DNA from: Peptococcaceae bacterium BRH_c4b
GTDB taxonomy: Bacteria > Bacillota > Desulfotomaculia > Desulfotomaculales > Desulfocucumaceae
Assembly (NCBI GenBank): GCA_000961595.1
Contig: LADO01000056.1
Location: 1-64,000 of the forward strand
DNA: 64,000 nt
Direction: 5' to 3'
In this document: piece after piece, positions 56,676 through 64,000 of the stretch
How positions within the stretch are numbered: position 1 is the stretch's first letter
Layout of the letters: every line of letters begins with the position of its first letter
Made by a program: the position numbers and the translations under genes
Notes under the pieces: model-generated
Databases searched by the model: none
What the model was told of the DNA's origin: nothing
Seen by the model: the letters and a program-made list of their open reading frames with translations, nothing else

Positions 56676-57425
56676 TTGAGGGGACTCATAATTATACCGG
56701 CATTTAATGAGGCTGAAAATATCATAGCTTTATTAAAGAAAATCAACGCATTATGTTTAAATTTAGAAATTATTGTAATAAATGATGCTTCAGAAGATAA
56801 CACTGCTGCTTTGGCCAGAAGTATAGGAGCGAAAGTTATTGATATTCCTATCAATTTGGGAATAGGTGGGGCTGTTCAAACAGGATATCTTTATGCCTAT
56901 TATAATGACTATGATGTGGCAGTTCAAGTTGATGGGGATGGACAGCACGATCCCTTATATATCCAAAATTTGATTACACCTATTATTAGTGGACAGGCCG
57001 ATATGGTAGTAGGCTCTAGATTTATAGAATGCACAGGTTTTCAATCTACCTCTCTCAGAAGATTTGGTATAAAATACTTTGAGAAACTTATTTTTTTACT
57101 TACAAAAAAGAGATTTAGTGATCCAACCTCTGGTTTTAGAGCATGTAATAAACAAGTAATTGCCAATTTTGCAAAATATTATCCTGATGATTATCCAGAG
57201 CCCGAGACTTTGGTAACTATTAATAGAAAAGGCTTCCGAATCATCGAAATTCCCGTGATCATGAAGGAGAGAGAGGGAGGACAATCTTCGATTAAGTCGA
57301 TTAAAACCGTATATTATATGCTTAAGGTGACGCTTGCGATACTTATGGACGTTTTCAAAAAGAACGACGAGAAGAGGTATTCTTATCATGGAACCAAGGT
57401 TACAGCTATTTCTAATAATAATTAG
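56676..57425 (+). CDS. Polyprenyl-phosphate sugar transferase (DPM1-like GT2)
   Basis: About 249 residues. LIIIPAFNEAENI opens the GT-A domain, VQVDGDGQHDP has the DxD, and VVGSRFIE and FSDPTSGFRACNK are typical of dolichyl- or undecaprenyl-phosphate mannosyl/glucosyltransferases. No C-terminal membrane helices. Makes the lipid-phosphate-sugar that a GT-C enzyme would use outside. TTG 56676 has GAGGTG seven bases upstream; TTG 56661 is possible. The 3' end overlaps the DUF2304 gene by 38 bases. Confidence 0.88.
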   Translation: MRGLIIIPAFNEAENIIALLKKINALCLNLEIIVINDASEDNTAALARSIGAKVIDIPINLGIGGAVQTGYLYAYYNDYDVAVQVDGDGQHDPLYIQNLITPIISGQADMVVGSRFIECTGFQSTSLRRFGIKYFEKLIFLLTKKRFSDPTSGFRACNKQVIANFAKYYPDDYPEPETLVTINRKGFRIIEIPVIMKEREGGQSSIKSIKTVYYMLKVTLAILMDVFKKNDEKRYSYHGTKVTAISNNN

Positions 57426-57744
57426 TTTCGTTTTTGCTGGTTTCATCTTTTCTCTTGTAAAAAAAGAGACTTTAGAACTCAGATATACGTTAATTTGGAT
57501 TGTTACAGGGATCATTTTAGTATTAATTGCTTTGCAGCCTCAAATTGTAACAATTGTAGCAAATATTTTAGGGGTAGGTTTGCCGGTCAATGCACTCTTT
57601 CTTGTGGGGATATTATTTGCTTTAATTATTCTTTTTACGATGACTATTGCCTTATCTAAGGCTTCGGTAAGGATCAAAAGGTTGGCGCAAGAGCTTGCTA
57701 TATTAAAATTGGATTTATCAAAATACAAAGATGAGAGTTGTTAA
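57388..57744 (+). CDS. DUF2304 family membrane protein
   Basis: 118 residues, with three membrane helices (about 6-24, 30-52, 63-88) and a charged C-terminal coiled coil. LRYTLIWIVTGI is the conserved core of DUF2304. The family is often encoded directly beside DPM1-like glycosyltransferases, as here, and may act as their membrane anchor (inference). ATG 57388 lies within the preceding gene. Last gene of the intact cluster. Confidence 0.83.
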   Translation: MEPRLQLFLIIISFVFAGFIFSLVKKETLELRYTLIWIVTGIILVLIALQPQIVTIVANILGVGLPVNALFLVGILFALIILFTMTIALSKASVRIKRLAQELAILKLDLSKYKDESC

Positions 57745-57914
57745 ATATGGAGAATAACAGCATGAAAAATTATGATTAATTTGTATTTAAAAGGATAGAT
57801 GACATGAAAATACTCAAAATTAAAAAATGATTATTCCTTTAGCTCAGTAAGCCATTTACCCAAGAACTAATGTTTGTATACTATACATTCAAACTAATGT
57901 TCTGGGTGACGATT

Positions 57915-58496
57915 ATGGCTAAACAAACAAAGATAAATTTGCTCGAATTTCAATACAGGTTTAATTCCGGGGAACAGTCATGGAGAAAACCCGTACCAGT
58001 TTGTCTATTTGGTTTTGGGCTATATATCTTTTTGCAAATGATAAACATGGCCATTCCGCTGTCTTCCTTTCGGAGGAACTGGGCATCTCTTACAAAACCT
58101 CCTGGCTAATGTTACATAAAATCCGCAAGGAAATGGGAGAACTTGATACACAATATAATCTTAGCGGTATTGTAGAGCTTGATGATTCCTTTTTTGGTGC
58201 ACCTAAAGAAGGCGGTAAACGTGGTCGCGGAACTGATAAGACGCCTGTACTTATTGGGTTATCTCTTGGTGAATATGGAAATCCTTTGTACGTTAAAATG
58301 CGGATAGTTTCCGATGTAAAAAAAGATACCCTGGTAGACTTTGTTCAGGACATATATTGAAGCCGAATCAAAAATTTCTAGTGATGCTTTTCGCTCTTAC
58401 AAGCAACTTTCCGCAGAGGGATATAAGCATGAGGCTAAAGAGTTCAATCCCAAGGAAAATACCTCTCAGCGTCAACAATTACCTTTGCTGAGCTAA
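57915..58496 (+). pseudogene. Degenerate IS1595-family transposase
   Basis: The start (LLEFQYRFNSGEQ) is joined by a deletion to the middle of the protein. The core IWFWAIYLFANDKHGHSA, then GIVELDDSFFGAPKEGGKRGRGTDKTPV, lies in a second frame (57980-58360). A third frame from about 58343 gives IEAESKISSDAFRSYKQL and a stop near 58495. The zinc-ribbon part is missing, so it cannot be active. Confidence 0.85.
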
Positions 58497-58670
58497 CGGC
58501 ATAATCATTATCTAAAAATACAATGATTATTCTTGGCGTATGCTAAAATATTTACAAAATCTGTTTTTTATTATCATTTTTATTAAAATGAAGAAGCCTT
58601 TCGGCTTCCAAATTAGTTATTGTTTATTGGTTTTTTCCAGTTTTGACAACAAAAACTAAGTCAATTTGCA

Positions 58671-58771
58671 ATACCATTTCTGATAATATTCTTGATACTC
58701 ACCGGACTATACCCTGTTCCACCAAGATTGGTTTTGTATATACCATTTTACTGTGTTAGTCAAAGCTTCAA
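58671..58771 (-). pseudogene. Relic of the 3' end of a second rmlB
   Basis: On the minus strand it reads ALTNTVKWYIQNQSWWNRV, a stop, then SGEYQEYYQKW. This lines up with the C-terminus of the intact RmlB at 61155 (LIKTVKWYIDNQDWWNKV, SGEYINYYQKW). It is fused at its upstream side to an IS3 left-end fragment. Confidence 0.8.
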
Positions 58772-58881
58772 TTTTTAAATTCACTACAGTACACTCGCCG
58801 TTCCTCTCCCACAGCTTCCAGCACCTCCTGTTAATACTATACACTCTTAACTCGGTGTCTATCAAACCGGGGGAGGGGCAC
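58772..58881 (-). mobile_element. Left-end fragment of an IS3-family element (copy A)
   Basis: Read on the minus strand it starts with AGTGCCCCTCCCCCGGTTTG, then reaches the orfA start region (GERRVYCSEFK), where it runs into the rmlB relic. Its outer 45 bases match the left end of copy B at 59427-59474. Confidence 0.65.
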
Positions 58882-58889
58882 TGTTTTTT

Positions 58890-59474
58890 GATTGCTGGTG
58901 AATTGGTAGGCTGCCATATGTCTTGCGGTTTTCCTTGCGGATAAATTTGATTTCGTTTAATATCGTAGCATCTTGCTTTTTTCATTTGCTTTCAAGGACG
59001 CTTGCACCAGGCATAGTATGTATTCCGGGAAACCTTAATGACTCGGCACATCTCTTCGACGTGGAACTTGTCCATATGTTCCCGGATAAACCGACATTTC
59101 ATTTCGGTGTTTTTGAGAAGATAGCCACTGCTTTTTTTAATATGTCGCGTTCTTCTTTAACAATTTCCAGTTCCCGTTTAAGGCGTCGGATTTCTTATTC
59201 CTCTGGTACCCAGTTTACGTTTTACACTGGCCTGGAAAACTGTTAGGGCCGGATTCTGCAAACTCTCTACGCCAGCGTCGCAATATGTTATCATGTATAC
59301 CCAGGTCGTTTTCAACTTCATTTGGATTCTTGCCGCTAGTTATCCACAAATTTACAGCTTCACGCTTAAATTCTTCTGTATATACACGCCTCTTTTCCCC
59401 CAAAGGACACAGCACCTTCTGTTGATACTATACACTCTTAACTCTGTGTCCAGCAAACCGGGGGAATGGCACAG
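58890..59474 (-). mobile_element. Degenerate IS3-family element (copy B)
   Basis: Left end TGTGCCATTCCCCCGG at 59474. orfA lies at 59215-59415 (RRVYTEEFKREAVNLWITSG), then continues in another frame to [18 protein letters not shown]. An orfB N-terminus follows ([32 protein letters not shown]). Further frameshifts lead to KENRKTYGS, where the element is cut by copy A. It is inactive. Confidence 0.8.
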
Positions 59475-59655
59475 AGGTATCAATTGCGGAAAAAAACGAG
59501 TTGAACGCATTATGAGAACAGCAGGCATCACTGCTATTCAAAAACACAAGTACAAGGTAACAACAACAGATTCCAAACATAAACCGCCGGTGGCGGAAAA
59601 TAAGCTTGACCTCTATTTTCACTGCCTGATGAAAAGGAATTTAATAAAAATGTAG
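59475..59655 (+). pseudogene. IS3-family orfB fragment, opposite orientation
   Basis: The plus-strand reading KKRVERIMRTAGITAIQKHK, then TTTDSKHKPPVAEN, is the middle of IS3 orfB transposases. It abuts the left end of copy B, so at least three insertion or deletion events are stacked here. Confidence 0.75.
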
Positions 59656-59693
59656 AATAACGCAATAAATATTTAACTAAGGAGTATTCAATA

Positions 59694-60443
59694 ATGGTGT
59701 ATCAAGTTTTTTATACCCTTCTTTTTCCACCAAGTATTTTTATTATTATGCTGGCTTTCTTTTGTTGCTGGTTATATAAAAGGGATAAAAGAAGTTCTAA
59801 AATACTCTCAGTCATAATTTTGTGTTTTTATATTTTCACCATTCCCTTGTTTAGTAACTATTTAATAACATCTCTGGAATCCGCCTATAATCCAACAGTA
59901 AACATAGACAACTGTGATGTTATCATAATGCTTGGTGGTGGTGCCACTTTGGATACACCTAATATTGATGGCATGGGTCATCTAAGTGGGGCGTCTGCTA
60001 ATAGATTATTAACCACTGCAGTACTTTATAAAAAAGCTAATTTACCTATTATTATCAGTGGCGGACAAGTATTTTCAGACTCTGGAGAAGAGGCAAAAAT
60101 ATCTAAGCACCAACTTATTCTGTTAGGTGTACCTGAAGAGAAGATTATCCTAGAAGATAAAAGTCGCAATACAATTGAAAACGCAAAATATGTTCGTGCA
60201 GTCTTGAATGAACATAATTTTAAAAAACCAATACTTATAACTTCAGCATTTCATATGAAAAGATCTGTACAGTATTTCTTTAAGCAAAAAATTGAAGCAC
60301 AACCTTTCCCGACTGATTATACCTACAGCCTAGATACATCCATTCGTTTGAGTTCATTTATACCTTCTTCTAGTTCTATATATATTGTCGGCCTTGCATT
60401 AAAGGAATATCTCGGTATTGCTGCTGGGTTACTATTGAGTTAG
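59694..60443 (+). CDS. YdcF/SanA/ElyC-family (DUF218) membrane protein
   Basis: 249 residues with two N-terminal membrane helices (about 6-26, 35-57), then a DUF218 domain: VIIMLGGGAT, IIISGGQVFSDSGEEA, SRNTIENAKYV and ITSAFHMKRSV. ElyC-type relatives take part in lipid-carrier or envelope glycan metabolism in Gram-negatives; the reaction is unknown. AAGGAGTATTCAATA precedes ATG 59694. It is the only intact gene inside the IS graveyard, flanked by IS3 relics and an IS5-like relic. Confidence 0.87.
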   Translation: MVYQVFYTLLFPPSIFIIMLAFFCCWLYKRDKRSSKILSVIILCFYIFTIPLFSNYLITSLESAYNPTVNIDNCDVIIMLGGGATLDTPNIDGMGHLSGASANRLLTTAVLYKKANLPIIISGGQVFSDSGEEAKISKHQLILLGVPEEKIILEDKSRNTIENAKYVRAVLNEHNFKKPILITSAFHMKRSVQYFFKQKIEAQPFPTDYTYSLDTSIRLSSFIPSSSSIYIVGLALKEYLGIAAGLLLS

Positions 60444-60675
60444 TTTGTTTAAATAAGTCTAATAATTACAATTGCATTCATTCTTGGTTCGTTAAATGTT
60501 CAATTGTTATATTTACTCCTGCTATTTTGGCATCAGTTAGAATGTTTTGTTAAATAGTGCTTGCTGAATGAATTATAACTCCTGATAAATCAAGGATTTA
60601 GAAGCATATTTGTCGAAATAAGGTATAAGGAAAATGCAGCAATTGCTGTAAAAACCGTGCACCTGGAGGAAGAAT
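60444..60675. other. Short gene-free spacer
   Basis: AT-rich. I see no promoter, hairpin or frame I would defend. It probably includes the degraded left end of the following insertion sequence. Confidence 0.3.
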
Positions 60676-61029
60676 ATGTTCCGCAAACTGGAAAAACAAC
60701 TGTATCTGGAAGAATTCGTACTCCCCTTTGAAGGCAAACTTCGGGCCGATAATCGTTGGGTGAAGTTGGCTAAGATCATCCCTTGGGATACCATCGAAGA
60801 CCGCTATGCAAAATTTTTACCAGCAACCGTGGACAGGTGGCCAAACCCGTACGGATGGCTCTCGGTGCTCTCCTCATCCAAGAAAAGTGTAGATACAGCG
60901 ACTGCGAGACAGTTGAGCAGATTACAGAGAACCCGTACCTGCAGTATTTCATAAGTCTTCGGGAATACCAGGACCAACCTCCGTTCGATCCTTCTCTTAT
61001 GGTGCACTTCCGTAGTTTATGGCTGTAGT
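60676..61029 (+). pseudogene. Truncated, frameshifted IS5/IS1182-like transposase
   Basis: The first frame gives MFRKLEKQLYLEEFVLPF and NRWVKLAKIIPWDTIEDRYAK. After about 60830 the reading shifts by one to NRGQVAKPVRMALGALLIQE and then REYQDQPPFDPSLMVHFR, ending at a stop at 61026-61028. Only the N-terminal quarter of the transposase remains. Confidence 0.85.
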
Positions 61030-61154
61030 ACTACGGTAGTTCCGGCAATTTTATAAATTTGGATCATTACGTTTCTAAAGGCATTAATTTCTTGAGTAAT
61101 ATCAATTCCCTTCGATATAAGTGGCCTGTTAAGAATATCTTTATAAAAGTTTTT

Positions 61155-62165
61155 TTATTTAATTATACCGTACCACTTCTGATAGTAGTTTATATATTCG
61201 CCCGACTTTACTTTATTCCACCAGTCCTGGTTGTCTATATACCATTTGACGGTCTTAATTAGGGCGCTTTTAAAGTTGTATTGGAGGTTCCAACCGAGTT
61301 GGGACTTTATTTTTTGTGGGTCAATGGCGTAACGATGATCATGACCGGGACGGTCTTTAACATAGGTAATTAAGCTATCAGATTTATTCACTACGGATAG
61401 TATCATCTTTATGAGTTCTATATTATGTATCTGAGTGTCGCCACCGATGTTGTATACCTCGCCGGGAACACCTCTTTCCAGTACGCACTTGATTCCAGCG
61501 CAATGATCAAGGACGTATATCCAGTCACGAATATTAATCCCACTGCCATAGACCGGTATTGGTTTATCTTCTATTGCATTTGACACCACTAACGGTATTA
61601 ATTTTTCCGGGAACTGATATGGACCGAAGTTATTAGAGCATCTGGTGATCAGCACCGGTAGTCCGTGGGTTTTGTAATAGGCACGGCAAAGCAGATCGGC
61701 AGATGCTTTGCTGGCCGAATATGGGCTGTTGGGAGCCAGAGTGGTATCTTCTGTAAAAAAGCCGTCGTCTTCCAGGCTGCCGTATACCTCATCGGTGGAT
61801 ACTTGCAAGAATCTGTCAATTTTATACTTGAGGGATGCGTCCAGCAGTACCTGGGTACCTGCAATGTTGGCATTTATAAATGGTGAGGCGTCCTGTATGC
61901 TTCTGTCTACATGTGATTCAGCTGCAAAATTGACCACCGCCGTAAACTTATTCCCGCTGAATAGGTTATTGACGGCCTGGTTATCCGCAATATCACCCCG
62001 TACAAATTTATAATGAGTATTATCCTGAATATCTGCCAGGTTTTCCAGGTTTCCAGCGTAGGTCAGCTTGTCCAGGTTGGTAACCTGCCAATCAGTTTCT
62101 TCCAATATATATTTGATAAAGTTTGAGCCGATAAACCCGGCTCCGCCAGTTACCAATAAGTGCAT
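61155..62165 (-). CDS. rmlB: dTDP-glucose 4,6-dehydratase
   Basis: Second step of dTDP-L-rhamnose synthesis. 336 residues, extended SDR. TGGAGFIGSNF binds NAD; VSTDEVYGSL has the catalytic Asp-Glu pair; YSASKASAD is the Tyr/Lys site. GGAGGATTAAAATA precedes ATG 62165. Last gene of the minus-strand operon, 4 bases after rmlD. A relic of a second copy lies 2.4 kb away, within IS remains. Confidence 0.97.
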   Translation of the reverse strand: MHLLVTGGAGFIGSNFIKYILEETDWQVTNLDKLTYAGNLENLADIQDNTHYKFVRGDIADNQAVNNLFSGNKFTAVVNFAAESHVDRSIQDASPFINANIAGTQVLLDASLKYKIDRFLQVSTDEVYGSLEDDGFFTEDTTLAPNSPYSASKASADLLCRAYYKTHGLPVLITRCSNNFGPYQFPEKLIPLVVSNAIEDKPIPVYGSGINIRDWIYVLDHCAGIKCVLERGVPGEVYNIGGDTQIHNIELIKMILSVVNKSDSLITYVKDRPGHDHRYAIDPQKIKSQLGWNLQYNFKSALIKTVKWYIDNQDWWNKVKSGEYINYYQKWYGIIK

Positions 62166-62169
62166 TATT

Positions 62170-63024
62170 TTAATCCTCCATTGTGTGGTAATTCTTTATA
62201 TAGTGTTCCACTGCATCTTCCCAGGATGGGGGCGTGTAACCTAACACCCGGGTTGTAGGGAATAAATCCAGGGCAGAACTCATAGGCCTGCGGGCCGGCC
62301 GGGGGAATTCAGCTGTGCTGCAGGGCTCTATTTTTGTTGTTAGCCCAGATAATTCTATCACTTTTTTCGCGAATCCATGCCAGGTGGTAATGCCGCTATT
62401 GGTGTAATGATAGGTTCCGTATATACCCGTTCCGGATAGATCGGCTATGGCTCTGGCCAGGTCCGGTGTATAGGTTGGACTGCCCTGCTGATCGTTTACT
62501 ACTTTCAGTGAATCTCTTCCCTTTGCCAGCTTCAATATAGTATCAACAAAATGTTTGCCGCCAAGTCCAAAAAGCCAGCTTACCCGAATTATAAAATAGT
62601 TGCAGCCCGATTCTCTGATGCCCTGCTCTCCCATTAACTTGCTGGCACCATATATGTTAATGGGGTCGGGAATATCGCTAATCAGGTAAGGTTTTTTTGA
62701 CTGCCCGTTAAATATGTAATCGGTGCTGATATGCACCATGCTGGCGTTGTATTTGCGGCAGGTTAAACCCAGCAGGCGAGGGGCTAGGCCGTTTACTGCA
62801 AATGCGACTTCTTTTTCAGTTTCCGCTCCGTCCACGTTAGTATAGGCGGCACAGTTTACCACAGTTTCCGGTGTAATGTTTTTAAAGGTCTTTGTAATTG
62901 CATTGTAATCAGTTATATCCAGATCCTTCCTGGCCAGGGGATAAACCGTAGCGCCACGTTTGGTAAATTCCTCTTTAACCTGCCGGCCCAGCATGCCGGC
63001 TGCGCCGGTAATTAGCACTCTCAA
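62170..63024 (-). CDS. rmlD: dTDP-4-dehydrorhamnose reductase
   Basis: Final NADPH-dependent step to dTDP-L-rhamnose. 284 residues. ITGAAGMLGRQV cofactor motif; ISTDYIFNG and YGASKLMGE catalytic motif (Tyr-x3-Lys); VSWLFG is conserved. TTG 63024 overlaps the rmlC stop by 4 bases (TTGA), so the two are coupled. Confidence 0.95.
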   Translation of the reverse strand: MRVLITGAAGMLGRQVKEEFTKRGATVYPLARKDLDITDYNAITKTFKNITPETVVNCAAYTNVDGAETEKEVAFAVNGLAPRLLGLTCRKYNASMVHISTDYIFNGQSKKPYLISDIPDPINIYGASKLMGEQGIRESGCNYFIIRVSWLFGLGGKHFVDTILKLAKGRDSLKVVNDQQGSPTYTPDLARAIADLSGTGIYGTYHYTNSGITTWHGFAKKVIELSGLTTKIEPCSTAEFPRPARRPMSSALDLFPTTRVLGYTPPSWEDAVEHYIKNYHTMED

Positions 63025-63482
63025 CCGTGTTTTACCTCCCAGTCGTAGGGGATGGACGGGTCATTGTAAGGTGCTCTGAATTCGTCGGGCTCTTTATAAT
63101 TATAAAGTTCGGTGGGGAAATTAACAATTAGCGCTGTTTCCCCGCCTTCTGTGGTAAAGCCGTGGTGCACCAGGGGGGGGATTCTTAATAGGGTGGGGTT
63201 TAGCTGGCCGACGTGAAATACGTTAACCTTTCCTTTGGTTGGACTTTCTTCCCTGGGGTCGTAAAGCACTACTTTGGCCATTCCCCAGAGGCAAACGAAG
63301 TGATCATACTGTTTTTTGTGGTAATGCCAGGCCTTGTATACCCCGGGGTAGCAGGCGGTGACATAGGACTGGGAGAAGTTCATGAATTCAGGCCAGTCCT
63401 TGCGCATCATTTCTAAAAGATAACCCCTGTCGTCGGGAATTATTCTGAGCTGTTTTACCACCACATCTTTTATCAATTCCAT
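63021..63482 (-). CDS. rmlC: dTDP-4-dehydrorhamnose 3,5-epimerase family protein
   Basis: Cupin epimerase for the dTDP-4-keto sugar. 153 residues, shorter than the usual 180 or so. It keeps DDRGYLLEMMRKDW, the AWHYHKKQYDHFVCLWG core with paired histidines, and IPPLVHHGF. The short length and altered HxxR part mark a divergent branch; operon position supports the RmlC role. AGGGAGAATATATA precedes ATG 63482. Confidence 0.85.
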   Translation of the reverse strand: MELIKDVVVKQLRIIPDDRGYLLEMMRKDWPEFMNFSQSYVTACYPGVYKAWHYHKKQYDHFVCLWGMAKVVLYDPREESPTKGKVNVFHVGQLNPTLLRIPPLVHHGFTTEGGETALIVNFPTELYNYKEPDEFRAPYNDPSIPYDWEVKHG

Positions 63483-63515
63483 TTATATATTCTCCCTTCA
63501 GTAAAGCTTAAGAGA

Positions 63516-64000
63516 TTACAAAATTACTTCCGCATCGTCCCCTACGAACAGCCGCAGTATTTTCTGGTTATTGTTATTTTTCATTACCCTAGTGCCGGAG
63601 CCAATTAGGCTGTCTTCCAGCCGGGGTATATCTATTATCTGGCAGTTTTCCAGTATTACTGAGTGTTCCACATTGGAATTTTTTAAAACGGTATTGTCAC
63701 TTATAGCGGTAAACGGCCCGATAAAGGAATTTTCTATCACGCAGTTTTTGCCGATTACCACGGGGCCTCTTATGGTGCTGTCAATAATGCTGCTGCCGGC
63801 GTCTATCTGTACTCTTCCCGCAATGGTACTGCGGTCGTCCACTGTGCCGGCGGGATTGCAGGTGGCGTATTCATCCAGGACCACCCGGTTGGCCTCCAGC
63901 ATGTCGTCCTTTTTGCCTGTATCCAGCCACCACCCGGTAATTTTTCTGGCCAGTACCCGGTGTTTCATATTTAATAGTTCCTGGATGGCGTCTGTTATCT
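63516..64000 (-). CDS. rmlA: Glucose-1-phosphate thymidylyltransferase, C-terminal part (cut by window edge)
   Basis: Only the C-terminal 160 or so residues are in the window; the frame is open to the edge, with no start needed at 63968. TGWWLDTGKKDDMLEANRVVL is the end of the nucleotidyltransferase domain. Hexapeptide repeats of a left-handed beta-helix follow (VVIGKNCVIENSFIGPFTAI), giving the long RmlA/StrD-like form. It makes dTDP-glucose, first step of the rhamnose pathway, and leads the rmlA-C-D-B operon. Confidence 0.88.
   Translation of the reverse strand, partial: ITDAIQELLNMKHRVLARKITGWWLDTGKKDDMLEANRVVLDEYATCNPAGTVDDRSTIAGRVQIDAGSSIIDSTIRGPVVIGKNCVIENSFIGPFTAISDNTVLKNSNVEHSVILENCQIIDIPRLEDSLIGSGTRVMKNNNNQKILRLFVGDDAEVIL

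Noticed and set aside
58707-58985. 92-codon minus-strand frame as a real gene
   Set aside because: It is a chance join of IS3 orfB, IS3 left end, orfA start and the rmlB relic.

Overview
The window reads as a chromosomal segment of a spore-forming, Gram-positive-type anaerobe of the Clostridia, most likely a Peptococcaceae/Desulfotomaculum relative. The evidence is gene content (spoIID, spoIIID-mbl, S-layer homology proteins, ATP synthase operon beside murA), frequent TTG/GTG starts behind strong GGAGG ribosome sites, and families of palindromic intergenic repeats. This placement is inference; no rRNA or other marker is present.

Positions 1-25500 are mostly housekeeping and fairly GC-rich. 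They run rpiB, glyA, a dCMP deaminase, a HAD hydrolase, a ParB-like-fold unknown and wecB, then the full F1Fo ATP synthase operon (atpZ, atpI, atpB, E, F, H, A, G, D, C). A small island of three toxin-antitoxin modules (hicBA, hicAB and a broken higBA) sits between near-copies of a terminator. After it come murA, spoIID, spoIIID, mbl, an S-layer-anchored subtilisin, and an anti-sigma/ECF sigma pair.

Positions 25500-31100 hold surface proteins: a 728-residue secreted protein with a copper-amine-oxidase-N-like C-terminus, a TolC-like secreted coiled-coil protein and an SLH-anchored protein. Two GGAAC-N18-GTCTAA promoters face away from each other between the ECF sigma gene and the 728-residue protein gene, so the sigma factor probably drives both itself and that protein.

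Positions 31600-57750 are a long, visibly AT-rich, co-directional surface-glycan cluster. It holds a polymerase/ligase-like membrane protein with TPRs, glycosyltransferases, an ABC exporter (Wzm/Wzt type), APS kinase, a 1765-residue sulfotransferase-glycosyltransferase fusion, an AsnB-like amidotransferase, UDP-glucose dehydrogenase, a UDP-uronate epimerase, a lipoprotein, a YfhO-like membrane protein, a B12/radical SAM enzyme, an SMR-type transporter, a methyltransferase, an FAD enzyme, a polyprenyl-phosphate glycosyltransferase and a DUF2304 protein. Together they suggest an exported glycan that carries sulfate and uronic acid or uronamide, with further lipid-linked sugar decoration outside the membrane.

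Positions 57900-61030 are a graveyard of IS1595, IS3 and IS5-like relics. They surround an intact YdcF-family gene and include a relic of the 3' end of a second rmlB. The window closes with a minus-strand rmlA-C-D-B operon for dTDP-rhamnose, with rmlA cut by the window edge.
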